This document shows positions 21,381-33,938 of a stretch of 64,000 nt of DNA, one piece after another. Under the pieces are notes generated by a model. The model saw only the letters and a list, made by a program, of their open reading frames with translations. It was not told where the DNA came from and did no database searches. Origin of the DNA: Vanrija pseudolonga (taxonomy: Eukaryota > Basidiomycota > Tremellomycetes > Trichosporonales > Trichosporonaceae); NCBI RefSeq assembly GCF_020906515.1, contig NC_085853.1:806001-870000 (forward strand), in the 5' to 3' direction. Positions within the stretch are counted from its first letter, which is position 1. The number at the start of each line of letters is the position of its first letter. Made by a program: the position numbers and the translations under genes.

Positions 21381-23830
21381 TCAACTGCGAGAGACACTGG
21401 TTGCCTGTGGAGCGGGCTGGCTAAACTGTGGCCGGCCAAGGGCGGACGGCAGTGAATTGCTGGCTGTGCTGGCTGATGAAATGGTCGGTGGTGCTGGCGC
21501 AGCCTTAGCCCCCGACAACGACGATCCCGACGACCCAGGAGCAAGGAGGTGATGTTGGAACGTGTTCTGAGGTGGTGTCGCAGAACCTGAGAGGTAGTCG
21601 GCCAGACCAGCAAATCGTGATGATGCGTTTGCGCTTGCACCTGGCTGTCCTCCGTGCGTCGCCGTGGCTAGGCTTCCGGGGCCGGGGCGACGTGCTGCAG
21701 CTTTCGTGTCTGCCGGCGCTGAGGATGGCCCGGCCGCCGTCGAGTTTGGCGCGTGGCCGGACGACCCACCCAGCTGATGCACGCGGCCTGGGAGGCCATT
21801 CACAGCCTTGCGGTCGCCGTTAGCGTGCCCACTGGGCACGTCTCGCCTGGGAGCACCGAAGGTCTCAGAGGCCAAAGGCGATCGGAAGTCCTTCCTTGGG
21901 TTCGATGCCTGCGAGACCGAAGCACTGGCTGGAGCTGCAGGGCGGTGGGCCTCTGGCGCCTTGTGCAGAGGAGCAGCTTGAGGTGGCCTAGCTTGAGGTC
22001 GGGAGGGCCCAGCGAACTGGTGATGCTGGCGACTCTCAGCCTCATTGGCTTCTTCTTGCAGGTAGTTAGCGGGGTGCTGCTGCTGCCGCTGGTATGGGTA
22101 CGCCGATTGGGCAAACTGGCCATACACGGCGGGTGACGCATGCCGGGAGGTGTGCTGCTGCTGTTGCTGCTGCTGATGCTGTTGCTGTTGCTGCTGCTGC
22201 TGTTGCTGTTGCTGTTGTTGCTGCTGTTGACGGCGCAGCTAGGTATATCAGCATAACCCCAGACGGCTGTATTCCATCACTCACATCCATCAATGTCAAG
22301 TCGTTCACAGCATCCTCAGTAGAAAGTCTCGAAGGCACAGCTCCGGCAGACCAGTCGAACGGTCTTGGGGCTCGGTCGTACCGTGGTACCGGCTTGGTGA
22401 TCTTGGGCGTCTCAATCTCGTTCTTCTCTCTCGCCAGTTTTCGGCGCTTGCTCCACGTGTGCTCGAATTCCTCCCAGTGTAGTTGGTCACGCTCATCCTG
22501 GAGCCCGTTAGCCGAGATCAGCCCGCCAGACTTACGGTCCATGTCGACCACGCCAGCTTGCGCTCCACGTTTCGCCAGATCTCCAGATCCGAGATGGTCT
22601 CGGCGTACCGCTGCGAAGCGACTTCATGCAGACGCTCTCTCCTGGATTGGAGGGTCTTGTTGAGGGCGATGAGTGCTGGGTGGGTCCCTGCAGGTTAGAA
22701 GATTGAGTATGATGAGCTACTCACCATTCAAGACCATCTCCTCCTCTCGAGCCGCCTCCTCTAAGCGTTCAACGTAGAGCCTGTCTCTCAGAGCCGCGAA
22801 CTTGACTTCCAGAGCCAGGAGAGCGCGCATAGCGGCAGGTGCTGGAGGAGGGGCATGGGACGAGTGGCCCTGGGAGCGGAGCGGCGCGGCGGCCAAAAAG
22901 TCGTCTGCGAACCAGCGTCAGTAACTGCTCCATAGCACGCTCTAGACGTACCGTTTGCCTCGGGGGCATCTTCTTCGCCATTCTCGGCCTCTTCGGCCGC
23001 CTCGTCGTCGCCCTCCGGGGCATCGACGATCACGTCGATTTCGGTCTCGGCTTCAGCCGCAGCCTCGGCATCGGCCTCAGCATCCATGTCGACGTCGGCG
23101 TCCTCTTCGGCACCAGAGTCGTTGACCGCAAGGTCATTGGCGCCCTCCTCAGCGTCCTCGGCGATATCGGGCTCGGCTCGCAGCGTTGTGTCGCCATCCT
23201 CGGCGTCATCGTCGACCGCTTCTGCGTTGAGCTTGCTGTCATCCAAGTCCTCGACCTCATCATCCTCATCAATGGCGTCGTCCTCGTTGATCCCGTCGTC
23301 TTCGGGGTCTTGGTTGCGAGTGTGGTCTCCAGGTGGGGAGGAAGGTAGTGCCTGCGAACGAGGGCCCTCGGACGGCGGTGGTGGGGTGAGGGAAGGGGAG
23401 GGTGACGACGGACCACGCCGACTGGACCTGGAACGATTCAGTAAACTTCATGGAGAGCAACTCACTGCTTAGGGGCTGCGACGTCCAGATCGTCGGCATC
23501 GCCGTCAACGCCGTCGATGGCTTCTTCGCCATCGTCATCGAGGCCGTCGTCGCCCGCGTCTTCCTCCACCTCCTCTTCCTCTTCCTCTTCCTCCTCCAAG
23601 CGCTCAGCCTCGTCATCCTCCTCCTCCTCAGTGAGCTCGCTATCTGTGAGGGGCTCGGTCAAGGTTGTTGGGCTGCTGCCCCCCACGATGTCGCCATCCT
23701 CAAGCTCTTCTCCAGCAGCTGGCCCGAGGTCGAAAGTGGTGGGCGGGGTGTCACCGTTTGCCGCCGGCGCCTGTAGAGGTGAGGGCGACGCCGACGATAG
23801 CGGGGATGACGACCTGCGCTGTGTCGACAT
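21381..23830 (-). CDS. Sds3/Dep1-like Rpd3L-complex corepressor with polyQ
   Basis: Predicted nuclear protein of roughly 630 aa. The start ATG at 23828-23830 (MSTQRRSSSPLSS) leads into a very acidic region with long Glu/Asp runs. A second acidic block follows, then a coiled region: EVKFAALRDRLYVERLEEAA, a THPALIALNKTLQSRRERL segment after an intron, and EISDLEIWRNVERKLAWSTW-type sequence. This KFAxLRDxLYxxRL ... GTHP pattern is the Sds3-like domain of the Sin3-Rpd3 histone deacetylase complex. After two more introns (including one of 38 nt at about 22501-22540) the last exon starts LRR and enters a long Gln tract (CAG/CAA codons, about 22150-22235). It ends in a Ser/Ala/Pro-rich tail with TGA at 21381-21383. 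Role as a deacetylase-complex subunit is inferred from the domain. Confidence 0.78.
22148..22236 (-). repeat. CAG/CAA repeat coding for polyglutamine
   Basis: On the minus strand a mostly CAG run, interrupted by CAA and one or two CAT/CAC codons, encodes about 25-30 glutamines with scattered histidine inside the Sds3-like gene. It sits immediately after the splice acceptor at about 22240. Such tracts often vary in length between strains. Confidence 0.85.
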
Positions 23831-25738
23831 GGATGGGCGGCCGCTTTGAGCTGGGGAGCCAAATCGAGTCAGCGGCGCGAGCTGGAGCCTGCAGAGCTGA
23901 TAGCGTGGGCCAGCGGTGGTGGATGTGGGGCTGATGGGGTGGGGGTGGTGAGAGCGGAGCCTTGGGAGCTGTGTTTGGGGTGAGGTGGAGAGGTGTTGGT
24001 GAAGAGGGAACGCTGTTGTCTAGAATGTCTTTGGGATGTATGTGTGTAGAGAATAAAAGAACAAGTGGACGCGTCGGAGAGGGGGGGTGGTGATGGCGGG
24101 AGAGGATGATGATGTGGTGGGTGGGGGGGGTTGTGCAAGTTGTCGCCGGTGTGACCTTGACTACTAGGCGAGTGGTTGGCCGCCCGCCGCCTGGCAGCAC
24201 AATGGCGCGGGCTATTACAGCCGATAGCGACAGTGGGTGGGTGGGTGGGTGGGTGGTGGCCATGGTGCACTCCTACTAATACAGTGGGTCTGTTTGTATT
24301 GGTGCTTTACTGCAGGCCTTTAGCCAATTTATACACTCAAATAGGCGCGCCAAGAGTTCCTTCAATCGATTACGTCAACCGTTTTCTGAATCGCAACAAC
24401 AACAAAAGCAGAGTGGCGTTTGCAGACAAGACTCGAGCAGCCTGGCAGGCTGGTTTGGGGTGGTGCTGGTGCTCCCTTAAGCTCAAGAGGACATATCCGG
24501 GGCATTGGTGCGGCCAGTACACCTGGTGTAGCGGCCCGTGACCCACGGGTTCATCCCAGCCTACGACGGTTGAGATGGGGTAGAAGCTTGTTGATGCTGA
24601 TTGTGGCAAGGTGGAGCTCCTCGACTTGCTGTTCGCTACTCCGTCTCGTTAGGCACCAATGCACCGAGGTCATGGCCAGACAGCCTTGGTTGGTACACCG
24701 GTATCTGAGCGTTGCAACGCATGCAACAACGCTATCTTCGGAAAGTGGCGCATTTGACTGCCCCCTTGTCGGTACCATCATCGGCTGCCATTCTCTCTGG
24801 ATAGGGCAACCTGCCAGGAAGCGCATGGGACACGACCGGTCGCGAGGTTAGAGCAGAACCAAGGGACAAGCGTCTTGATAAACAATAGGGCGTGCAGGGA
24901 TCAAGTTGCATCACGAGAAGGACGTAGAAGTCGGTAGTGACGGTCACACAAGCAAGTGCCACACGCCGGGGTTAGATGGGAAAAGGCTTGGGTGATAAGC
25001 CCACGTCATTAGATGTCAAAAGTGTGAATTGGGTGGAGGGCTACCTGAGCCAGCAAGGGACCTAAGCTCACCGCCATCCTGCTCAGCCCTGGACAAGCGC
25101 GGGGCGGGGCAGAGAGCGGGCAGGCAACAAGCGCGGGGCGGGGCGGGCTCTTTGGGCCACGCGCATGCACGCCAACAAGGCGTGCGCGACTCTGCAGGCG
25201 CGGGCTGGCTTGCTGGCTGGGCTGGGCTTGCCGCTGCGCTGCACTGACTGCACTGGTCCGTTCACTGGAGCGAGCAAGCAACCTGCCAGCCAGCCAGCGA
25301 GCCAGCGGAGTCAATCAGCCCGCCAGCCCGTCAGCCAGCCAACGAGCCAGCCAGCCAGCCCGCTCACCCACCCACCCAGCCAGGGCTGCCTGCTGGTACC
25401 ACACCACTGGCTGCGCCCCTCTGCGCCCCTTCAACTTGGAGCTTCCACACTTATCCATTCTCCTCGTCGTTCCTACATCCATCAGACGTTTGACTCGTCA
25501 CCTTTCAACAACCTTCTCTCTCTCAACACCCTTCACACTTTGTGAGTACACCCTCCTGTCCTTCATTGCTGTCGTGCATGCATCTAGCAGCACCAGCACG
25601 AGTCGTTTATACCCCTCTAGAGTCGGTTTCATTGTGCTGACTGTGTCTTCCCCCGCGCTTTCCACTCTTGCCACCCCAACTCTTTTCAACTCCATTCGTC
25701 ATCATAGCTGTCGACCGCTACTGCATTTGTTTAGCATC
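23831..25738. promoter_or_regulatory. divergent intergenic region, Sds3-like gene and UBC4/5
   Basis: About 1.9 kb. The left part (23940-24270) is the Sds3-like leader, C/A- and C/T-rich on the minus strand, with GTGG/GGGT repeats. At 25260-25390 the plus strand has a run of GCCA/CAGC tetramers. From 25430 to 25738 the sequence is C/T-rich and holds a GTGAGT donor near 25541, so the UBC gene probably has a 5'-UTR intron. No coding gene recognised. Confidence 0.5.
25265..25390. repeat. degenerate (CCAG/GCCA)n tetranucleotide repeat
   Basis: Repeated AGCCAGCC-type units with small interruptions, ending in CCACCCACCCAGCC. Shorter tracts of the same unit occur at about 36503-36530 and 36838-36866. 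Simple-sequence repeat in a promoter region; no sign of a mobile element. Confidence 0.75.
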
Positions 25739-26587
<849 letters not shown>

Positions 26588-27010
26588 GCGCGTCCCTTCA
26601 AGTCGTCGTAACCCAGTCATGAGCCATGCAGATTCTCACGTCTACGAGCAACTAGTAGTGACATGTTGCATTTGTTAACTGTCCCGTTTGATCTGGAGCT
26701 GTCTCAAGCCTCATTGTTGCCGCGTTCCATACCATTACTCACCTCCCTGGAGCCCGTTGCGGGCAGCCTCAAACCTGCGCTGCTGGTACACTTGGGCAGT
26801 GCCAGCATTGTTCCTGAGCTGCGGTCGGTGTTCGCGCCCATGGCCCCGCACTGAAACTCTGAACACGCCACTGACATGGCACCTCGACTCGTGCACTTGT
26901 TAACGTCACCCGACGTTCCCGACGCACCGGGAACAGTCGCCACAACCGTCAGGCAAGCATTATTCATCGATGGGTACTGAAATACCAAGACATTGTTTAA
27001 CAAAGACTAA
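26588..27010. other. convergent 3' flanks of UBC4/5 and MIT gene
   Basis: 423 bp between two stop codons of converging genes. It must hold both transcription ends. No gene, RNA or repeat recognised. Confidence 0.5.
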
Positions 27011-29251
27011 CTAGCGAGATCCTGATAAGGAGAGAGAGAGAGGAAGAGAGAGGGCAACACAATTAACACGCCCTGCGTGCAGGTGCCGAGGCATAGGAGC
27101 ATCTCTGCTCGACAACAGAGGCAGCCTGTCCGCACACGTTTCGTTGCAGAACTTAGTCCTCAAGGTATCGAACACCACCCTTGAGGTATCCCAACTGAGG
27201 GTAGCGTCAGCGCGTCCCATGCAAAGGGGCAGAGCGGCAAAACCCACCATGAACAACCTGAAATCATCGAGAACGAAGGGAACCATTACCGCACCAACAA
27301 ACTGCGCAGCGCGTGAGATGCGCGACTCGATGCCTTTGTACGTCTTCTGGGATAGCGCGTTGTACGCCGGGGTGCAGGGGCCAGTGAAGCAACGTAAATG
27401 GTCATCAATGACCTGGACGCTGTAAAACAGCTGGCCGAGGAGGTCAACATAGCGGTCCGGGGAATCTTGACCACGAGACATCTTGTCCACACGGGCACTG
27501 AGACGCGAACCCCATGAGCTTTTGCTCTTGCCTTTCCAAGCTCCGACAGCGACACCCTTGCTCTGAAGTGTTTTATGAGCCACATCGAGCTCGTCGTCGA
27601 GCCCTTCCAGTGCGGCGGAGAGTTCGTCGCCGGCGCGAATGGCAATGTCGACCGCTTGCTTGGACAGGCGTGCAGCTGCAGCTGGGTCGTACCGGTTCTC
27701 GCGCTTGCCCTCGAGCAACGCAGCTCCAGACGTCTTGATGCTGTCGAGGTACGGGAGGAGAGCCTCGATAGCACGGGCCTTGGCCTCTTGGCCAACCAAT
27801 TTGGGGTGCCCTCCACGAGACGAAGTGCTGGGAGCTCGCCAGTTTGACGGCTTCCACACGGCCGGATCGATGTGCAGCGAGTTTGTGAGATAGGCTCCCG
27901 ATCCCGAGGCATCCATGGACGCGTACAAGATCCGGAAAAGATGGAAAGGGCGGTGGACAACATCGACCGGTTGGGATTCGGGCCGGGGGCTGAGGTAGGC
28001 GGAGCCCTGCATCCGCAAGGGAGGTGCCAATGTCGATCGTAAAACGGTCTGCAGCGGCACAAAGGCTGTTGGCTCCGTGTCGCCGTTAGACCCATACGTG
28101 GATCTCGTGCGAATACGCCGCGACGACGGCGCGTCGGAGAACGAGTCTGCGATTGACTCGTTTGTTGGCGCAGCGTTGAGCTCAGTCAAAGAGGATATCG
28201 AGGCATCACCGGCTGGACGGTGATTTCTGCGCTGGCTGATCGTGCCTTGCGCTGTTGTCGGGCTGACGAGGAAGCGCTCGGCGTTTGCAGAGGATGGCGT
28301 GGTCGGCTTGCGCGGAGCCTCGGCACCAGCAAGGGTGGGAGAGGCCACAGCTGCTGCTGTAACTGCTGCACCACCAGCCACGGCGGCGGCAGATGCCACA
28401 GCAGCAGCGGTCGAAGGAGGCAGAGGAGGCAATGGGCGGTCCTCCGAGGCAATGCTGCTTCTGGGCGAAGCCTCGACCGGTGCCAGAGGTCTGGCGGTTC
28501 CTTCTTTAGCCGCGAGCAGGCCATCCGGGTCGTCGACGCCATCGACACCTGATAAATCTGCCTCCTCGTCCAGGCCAAAAGATTGCTTGGACGCCGGCTT
28601 TTTTCTTCTCTTGCCAGAGCTGATGACGGACGAGGGGGCGGGGGATCTCAACGGTGTGCTGGGTCCGGGTTCGTTTGCCCCTCCAACAGGCGACTCTCCG
28701 CTGAGATGTGCTGCTGTCGGTGGGGGTGGGGTCGAGTTGATGCTGTTCGGTGTCGAATCGAGGTTGATGATACGCAGACCGCTTGACAGTGTGTCCTGCT
28801 CATCGGTGTCCTCATAAGCAGACAGCAGTGTAATACGCGCCATGTACGCGTCGTGCTGCGCGTATGATCAGCACTCGCGAGCTCACGTCGTTCTCGCCAT
28901 GCCGGGTCGACTCACGATTCCCCTCAATGTCCTGCCTTCTTCTTCGTTCTTGCCAGACGACCGTTTCCCTTCGGATGCGGTGGGCTCGACACCGACACGC
29001 TCCATGACCACACGGAGCTTGGTCACGGCGTCCCGATAGGCGGCAAGCGCGCCTGCGACGTCGTTGCCCTTGTCCATCTCGACTGCTCGCTGGGCGAGGT
29101 CCAGTGCGGTCTGTAGCAACTGCCGAGACGGGACGCGAGGTTGCATGCTCGAGTGCTGCGAGCCGGCCTCTGAGATGGTGTCCGAATGCTCGGGGAGCAG
29201 GGACGCTATCGTCGAGTCGGGCGAGGTGACGCCGGCGGTGGATGACAGCAT
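27011..29251 (-). CDS. MIT-domain protein, long fungal form
   Basis: About 730 aa. Starting at the ATG at 29249-29251, a Ser-rich leader runs into an MIT (microtubule interacting and trafficking) helix bundle: LLQTALDLAQRAVEMDKGNDVAGALAAYRDAVTKLRVVMER. An intron (about 28825-28898) joins this to HDAYMARITLLSAYEDTDE. A long Ser/Pro/Ala-rich linker follows, including an Ala-rich run near 28330-28420. A conserved C-terminal helical region has RPFHLFRILYASMDASGSGAYLTNSLHIDPAVWKPSNW, then a tail ending in TAG at 27011-27013. MIT domains usually bind ESCRT-III tails, so an endosomal role is likely but not shown. An upstream exon is possible: an ATG at 29664-29666 followed by a GTACGT donor splices in frame to an acceptor near 29321, adding about 40 residues. 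Confidence 0.75.
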
Positions 29252-31896
29252 TTTTCCTGGGGGTGATAGGGAGGCAAAGGTCGGCGGCCCCTTGGTGGTC
29301 TCAAGCAGACCGTCGTGTACTGTGCAGCATTGTCAGCAAAAGACTCGAATGATATCGACCAGGGGCATCATGAACTCGGGGCTCGACTCTCATGCTGGGA
29401 TGGGCCCGCCGAAGCGAGCAGATGCCGGCTCTGCTGCCCGAGTTCTTGCCATCGGGCCGGAGGGACCTGATGTGACATCCGGCTCGCGAGCGCCTGCTGG
29501 CTCGCGTGATGGTCACGAGAACACTGGCCACGGCCAGAGCTCTAGAACACGGAGGCTTGGATTCCAAGTGCCTGTCCAACGCAAATCACGATGAGGGATT
29601 CCTCGACGTACGCTTCAAGTCACCGTTCGATGTTGGGTGGGACGCGAGGTGAGTTCCATTCTCCATCCCGATCAAAGTCGTGTTGCGCGCGTCCTTCTGC
29701 ACGTCGTCGATGCAGAGAGGGCTGTAAACCGAGGCTGGGGGGTCGATGCGCGCGCGTGTCACGTTGAGGGAGGACGAGCTGTTGTTTGCTGTGGAGCAAG
29801 CGATGGATGTGGTCCGACGTGGTTGTAATGTGCAGACGCGGGGAGTGTGGTGCGTGTTGATGTGACAAAGGTCGTTGTTGGTGGTTTGTGGCCGATCGCG
29901 CAAATGAGAGAACGAGTGGAGATTGGTGTGGGTCGTCTTTGGGTGCGTGCGTGCGTGCGTTGCTTGCGTGAGTCTGTCGTCGTGGGCGGGGATGGATGTG
30001 CCGTGTCGCAACTACGCGTGTGATGTGCCGTTGGTGGGTAGTGAGTGACGAGATGGATTATACGATTGTACAAGCAAAAGCAAAAGACGACGACGATGAT
30101 GGATGATGGGTCTAGATCTTTGGACCGACACAATCCATGCATGCATGCAGGTGGCCACGAACGGCACGTCGCGCTGGTGGCCTCCTGCCACGGTAATGAC
30201 AAGGCGCGGGCCAGGCGGAGGCGGCGAGCCTCGGGACTGTAAAGGGGCGGGGTGTGGGTGGTGCACGAGCAGCAGCAGCAGCAGCAGCAGCAGACAGCGC
30301 GACAACAAGGTGGCGGCGCGGCGGAGGCGGCGGCGGCACGGCGGGGGGCGGCGGCACTCGTCTAGGGCGGGCCAGGAGCACTTTGAGCGAGGCAGGCACA
30401 CCAGCACCAGTCGCGCGTTTCGACCCAGCCGCCAACAGCACCACAACACCCACGGCCAGCAGAGCGATCCTGAAAGACGTTTACAAGTCACTGTCAAGAC
30501 CCTTGATATTTATTTGTATTCCTCGGCGGCACCACTACTGCCAAGCAGGCAAGCACGGCAGGCCAAATTCCTTGTGACGATATGCACCCACCAGAGCCAG
30601 CGCGATCGGGCACTACAAGCACAACCACCCACCCCTCACAACCCCAATCAGCCAACATGCCGTTTTAACAAACCCGGCAGCGCAGGCTTGAATGGCGGCG
30701 TCAGCGGCGGCGCAGTGGCGGCTGATGGCCGGTCAGAGGCAGCGTACATGTGGGCATGGGACCTGTCGCCGTGTGTCTGTCTCTGTCTGCCGTGTCGGCG
30801 ACGACTACTTAAGGGATCTATCATCAAGTAGGCGGTAGGCGGCCAGGTTGCCCTTGACCTTTTGAATGACTCGTCCTCCTCTCCTGGCTGCGCACGCGCC
30901 CCGCGCCGCGCCGTGCTCGGCGGGGGGCGGAATCTGATTCAGACAGACACCAATGGTCTTGGTCTGTAGGCTACAACTGGCGCCGAGTGATACATCTGCT
31001 ACTTGCTGCATCCTGCTCGCTGCATGCAACTCGCTCACGGTAACGCAAGGGTCAGTTTCGGGCCAGCCAGCGACCCGCTCGTGCCACCGTCGAACCCACT
31101 GCCTAGTTAGCAACTGTAGGCGGCGGGCTAAAAGGACACCATCCCACTCCGGGCTGTGACGCGGGTGGCGGCGCTGGGCAAGGACGGGACGGGACGATCA
31201 GTGTTCCCGGCCAGGCGTGTGGCGTCGACCGCCCCTCGAGGCCAGCCAGGCGAGGCAGCAGGCAGCGGCCCGAAACGCCGAGCAGGGAGGGAGGTGGGGA
31301 GAGGAGGGGAGACTTTGTGCTTGCCAACAATGACGGGCATGATTTGTAGAAACTTTGCTACAGATTGCCGCGCGCGAGTGCACGGCCAACTCGGAATGTT
31401 GCCGCAGTCTCCGACAATGAGACAACGGCCAGATCCAAATATCCCATGTCGCACTGGAATAGCCACAGTGCTTCGGAAGGTGCCTATGATGCTGATAAGC
31501 TTGCTGTGTCTGTTTTCTAAATGCGCCGAAGGCCCATCTTACCCAGTCTCGGGCCTTATTAAAGAACACGGGGAGCTTTTTGTGCACGACAACGCATACC
31601 AGGCATACTCAGCTGCGAGTGTGATTAAGTGTCAGTTGGGAAGAACACCTCCGACTCGAGCAACTGTCCTCCTTCCTCCCGACTTGACAATGAAACGAGA
31701 TACCCATAGACCTGGAAGCAAGCTATGTAGAGCGAGAGTGCCAAAAGAAGAGAGATACTATGGCGTGTCAAGATTAACCCCCACCGTCGTTGACGTCGAT
31801 GTCATAAACTCCTGGCTCAATCTCCCCGGCGCCGACCTCCTCTAACGTCCATAAAGACACCCAGCGGCCACTCTGCCGCCGCAAGCGTCAACACCA
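29252..31896. promoter_or_regulatory. intergenic: MIT-gene upstream region and ERG5 3' flank
   Basis: About 2.6 kb. The part next to the MIT gene may hold an extra first exon (29601-29666). From 29860 to 30060 there is GT-rich leader-like sequence. A CAG/AGC run lies at 30268-30297 and a GGC-rich patch at 30310-30360. A plus-strand frame of about 229 codons at 31156-31845 begins with GTG, matches no family and shows no intron structure, so it is not called. No other gene recognised. Confidence 0.45.
30268..30297. repeat. (AGC)n trinucleotide repeat
   Basis: About nine to ten uninterrupted AGC units in non-coding sequence upstream of the MIT gene, followed within 20 bp by a GGC-rich stretch. 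Simple microsatellite. Confidence 0.85.
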
Positions 31897-33938
31897 TTAC
31901 TGCTGCGCAAGGGGAGTGAACTTGAGCTTGCAGTTGTCCTTGGGGAAGATGGCAGCAATGACCTGGACCTCGTCCGAGAGGTCGGTGCGCTCGTGCTTCC
32001 AGTCGTAGAGGACCGAAGCAGTGCCGAGGGTGGCAGTAAGGTGCATGGTGGCGTACTGACCGCCAATGCACTGGGGTCATGTTAGCTGGAACTCCTTGGA
32101 TCTGACGAGCGCTTTAACTCACCTTGTGGGGACCGCTGCCCCAGACGAGGTAGTTCTGGGGCTTGGACTCGGCGATGGGAAGCGAGCCGTCCTCGTTGGC
32201 GAGCCACCTCTCGGGCTTGAACCTGTCGGGCTCGGGGTAGCAGGTCTCGTCGTGGAGCGAGTTCCAGAAGGCGGGGATGACCATCGAGCCCTTGGGGACA
32301 GTGTACTCGGGGGTGATGGGGAACGCCTTGGTGGTGAGGTAAGGAACCATGATGACGGGGGGCATCAGGCGGAGGACCTCCTTGATAACGGCACGGGTGT
32401 AGACCATGTCCTCAACGAGGTCGAGGGTGAGGGGAGCGTCGACGTCGCCACCACGGACGCGGAACTGCTCCTCACGGATCTTGGCAAGGATCTCTGGGTT
32501 GTCGGCAGTGAGCTGGAAGGCCCAGACGATGGCCGACGACATGGCGTCCTGCGAGGCAAAGAGGAACGAAAGAATAACCATGGCAATCTCCTTGTCCGAG
32601 TACTCGCGGCTGAGGAGGCGAGCCTGCTCGCCATCGCTCGACTTGGCGTCGATCATAGCACGGACCCACTCGTCGAGGAGGCACTCGGGCTCGTTGGTGC
32701 CGTCGGCCATGCGGATCTTGGCGGCAGCCGAGGCGGCCATGAGGTGCTTCATGACAGCCTTGCGAGCCTGAATAGCGTTGTAGACCTTGGTGCCGGGAAC
32801 GGCGAGGGGGAAGTTGACGAGCTCGAGGGCGACAGTGATGAGCCAGTACTTCTTGTTGATCTCGTCACGCTGGGCGTCGTTGAGGTAGGGGCCGAGGAAA
32901 ACGGAGAGCGACGTCTCCATGTTGAGGTCGCGCATGGGAAGCATCATCTCGGTAGGGGTCTTGTAGTCGTTGACCCACTGCTCGAACGTGCGGCGGTAGA
33001 TGCGCTCCTGGATGGGGAGGTAGATGGACAGGGCCTTCTGGGTGAAGAGGACGTTGAGGGCCTTGCGGTAGTCGGCGTGGACCTTGCCGTGAAGGAAGAC
33101 CCAGTTCTCGGGGAGGAGGACCTTCTTGGCCGAGGCGACGAGGCAGGGTTCGGCATGGTTGGGCGAGTTGAGGATCTTGCGTGCTAGCTCGTTGGAAGAG
33201 CCGATGACGATGAAGCTGGGAGTGGCAGTCAGCTACGGCTTGTGCCACACGCGCCTCCCCCAGCGACCACTTACATGTTGAACACGGAGACACACGAAAG
33301 GGGTCCCGAGTACCACTGCTTCTTGTAGTTTGCGAGAGTGGGGTTGAGCGAGTCGGCAAACTTTCCGATGATCGGAATGGTCCACTTGTCTCCAGGGAGG
33401 TGGGCCTTCTTGGCGCGGTACACGGCCTGCTCGAGGAGCAAGAGGGACAGGATGACGGTGAGGACCGTCGCGACCGTCGTCTTGCTGTTGGAGCCAACGA
33501 AGGAATCGGACGTGATGACGACCGACGCAGGTCAATGTCGTTCAGGGGCACCAAACCAAACGCGTCGCATTGACCCAAGGCACGTTGGGGCCGTCGTAGA
33601 ATGGGGTAGTCATGATTCGGCATGGTACGATGAATAGTCGACGCATTGACCGAAGGCAAGGAGGGTCAAGACAGATGGCCGTCGGGTTGGAGTTGATGTG
33701 CCAGGTGGGGCGAGAGACGGAGACGGAGACGGCGGGTAACAATAACAAGGCAAGGTTCGAAAGAGAAAGCCACGGTCAGCCGAAGCTCTGAAGGTGGTGT
33801 CGCGACACAACACAACCGCACTCACGTGTCAAAGGTGACGCGGGCCTTGGAGAGGCTGCCGAGTCCCCACGACTTGACCGAGTCAAAGTCGACAAGGGAC
33901 GTGGGGCGGGGGATGAGCTTTGACGCTGGAGCTGCCAT
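31897..33938 (-). CDS. ERG5: sterol C-22 desaturase, cytochrome P450 CYP61 (Erg5)
   Basis: ER-membrane P450 that introduces the C22-23 double bond late in ergosterol synthesis. Start ATG at 33936-33938: MAAPASKLIPRPTSLVDF. A 341-nt intron (33485-33825), large for this window, joins VTFDT to KTTVATVLTVILSLLLLEQAVYR, the membrane anchor. CYP61-type motifs follow: WTIPIIGKFADSLNPTL, YSGPLSCVSVFNIFIVIGSS, ENWVFLHGKVHADYRKALN, the oxygen-binding helix FLFASQDAMSS, the ExxR motif EVLR, and the heme loop GSGPHKCIGGQYA. The heme loop is completed by splicing 32072-32122, and the cysteine ligates heme iron. The end is LKFTPLAQQ and TAA at 31897-31899. The PHKCIGGQYA loop and the N-terminal motifs separate it from ERG11/CYP51. 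Length about 530 aa fits. Confidence 0.93.

Noticed and set aside
31156-31845. Open frame of about 229 codons on the plus strand between the MIT and ERG5 genes
   Set aside because: It starts with GTG, has no intron although nearly every real gene here does, shows no recognisable domain, and ends just beyond the ERG5 stop. Likely chance in GC-rich DNA.
33542-33614. Short ATG frame inside the ERG5 first intron as the true ERG5 start
   Set aside because: It cannot be joined in frame to the membrane anchor with a GT-AG intron, whereas the exon starting at 33938 can. Kept only as a possible alternative leader.
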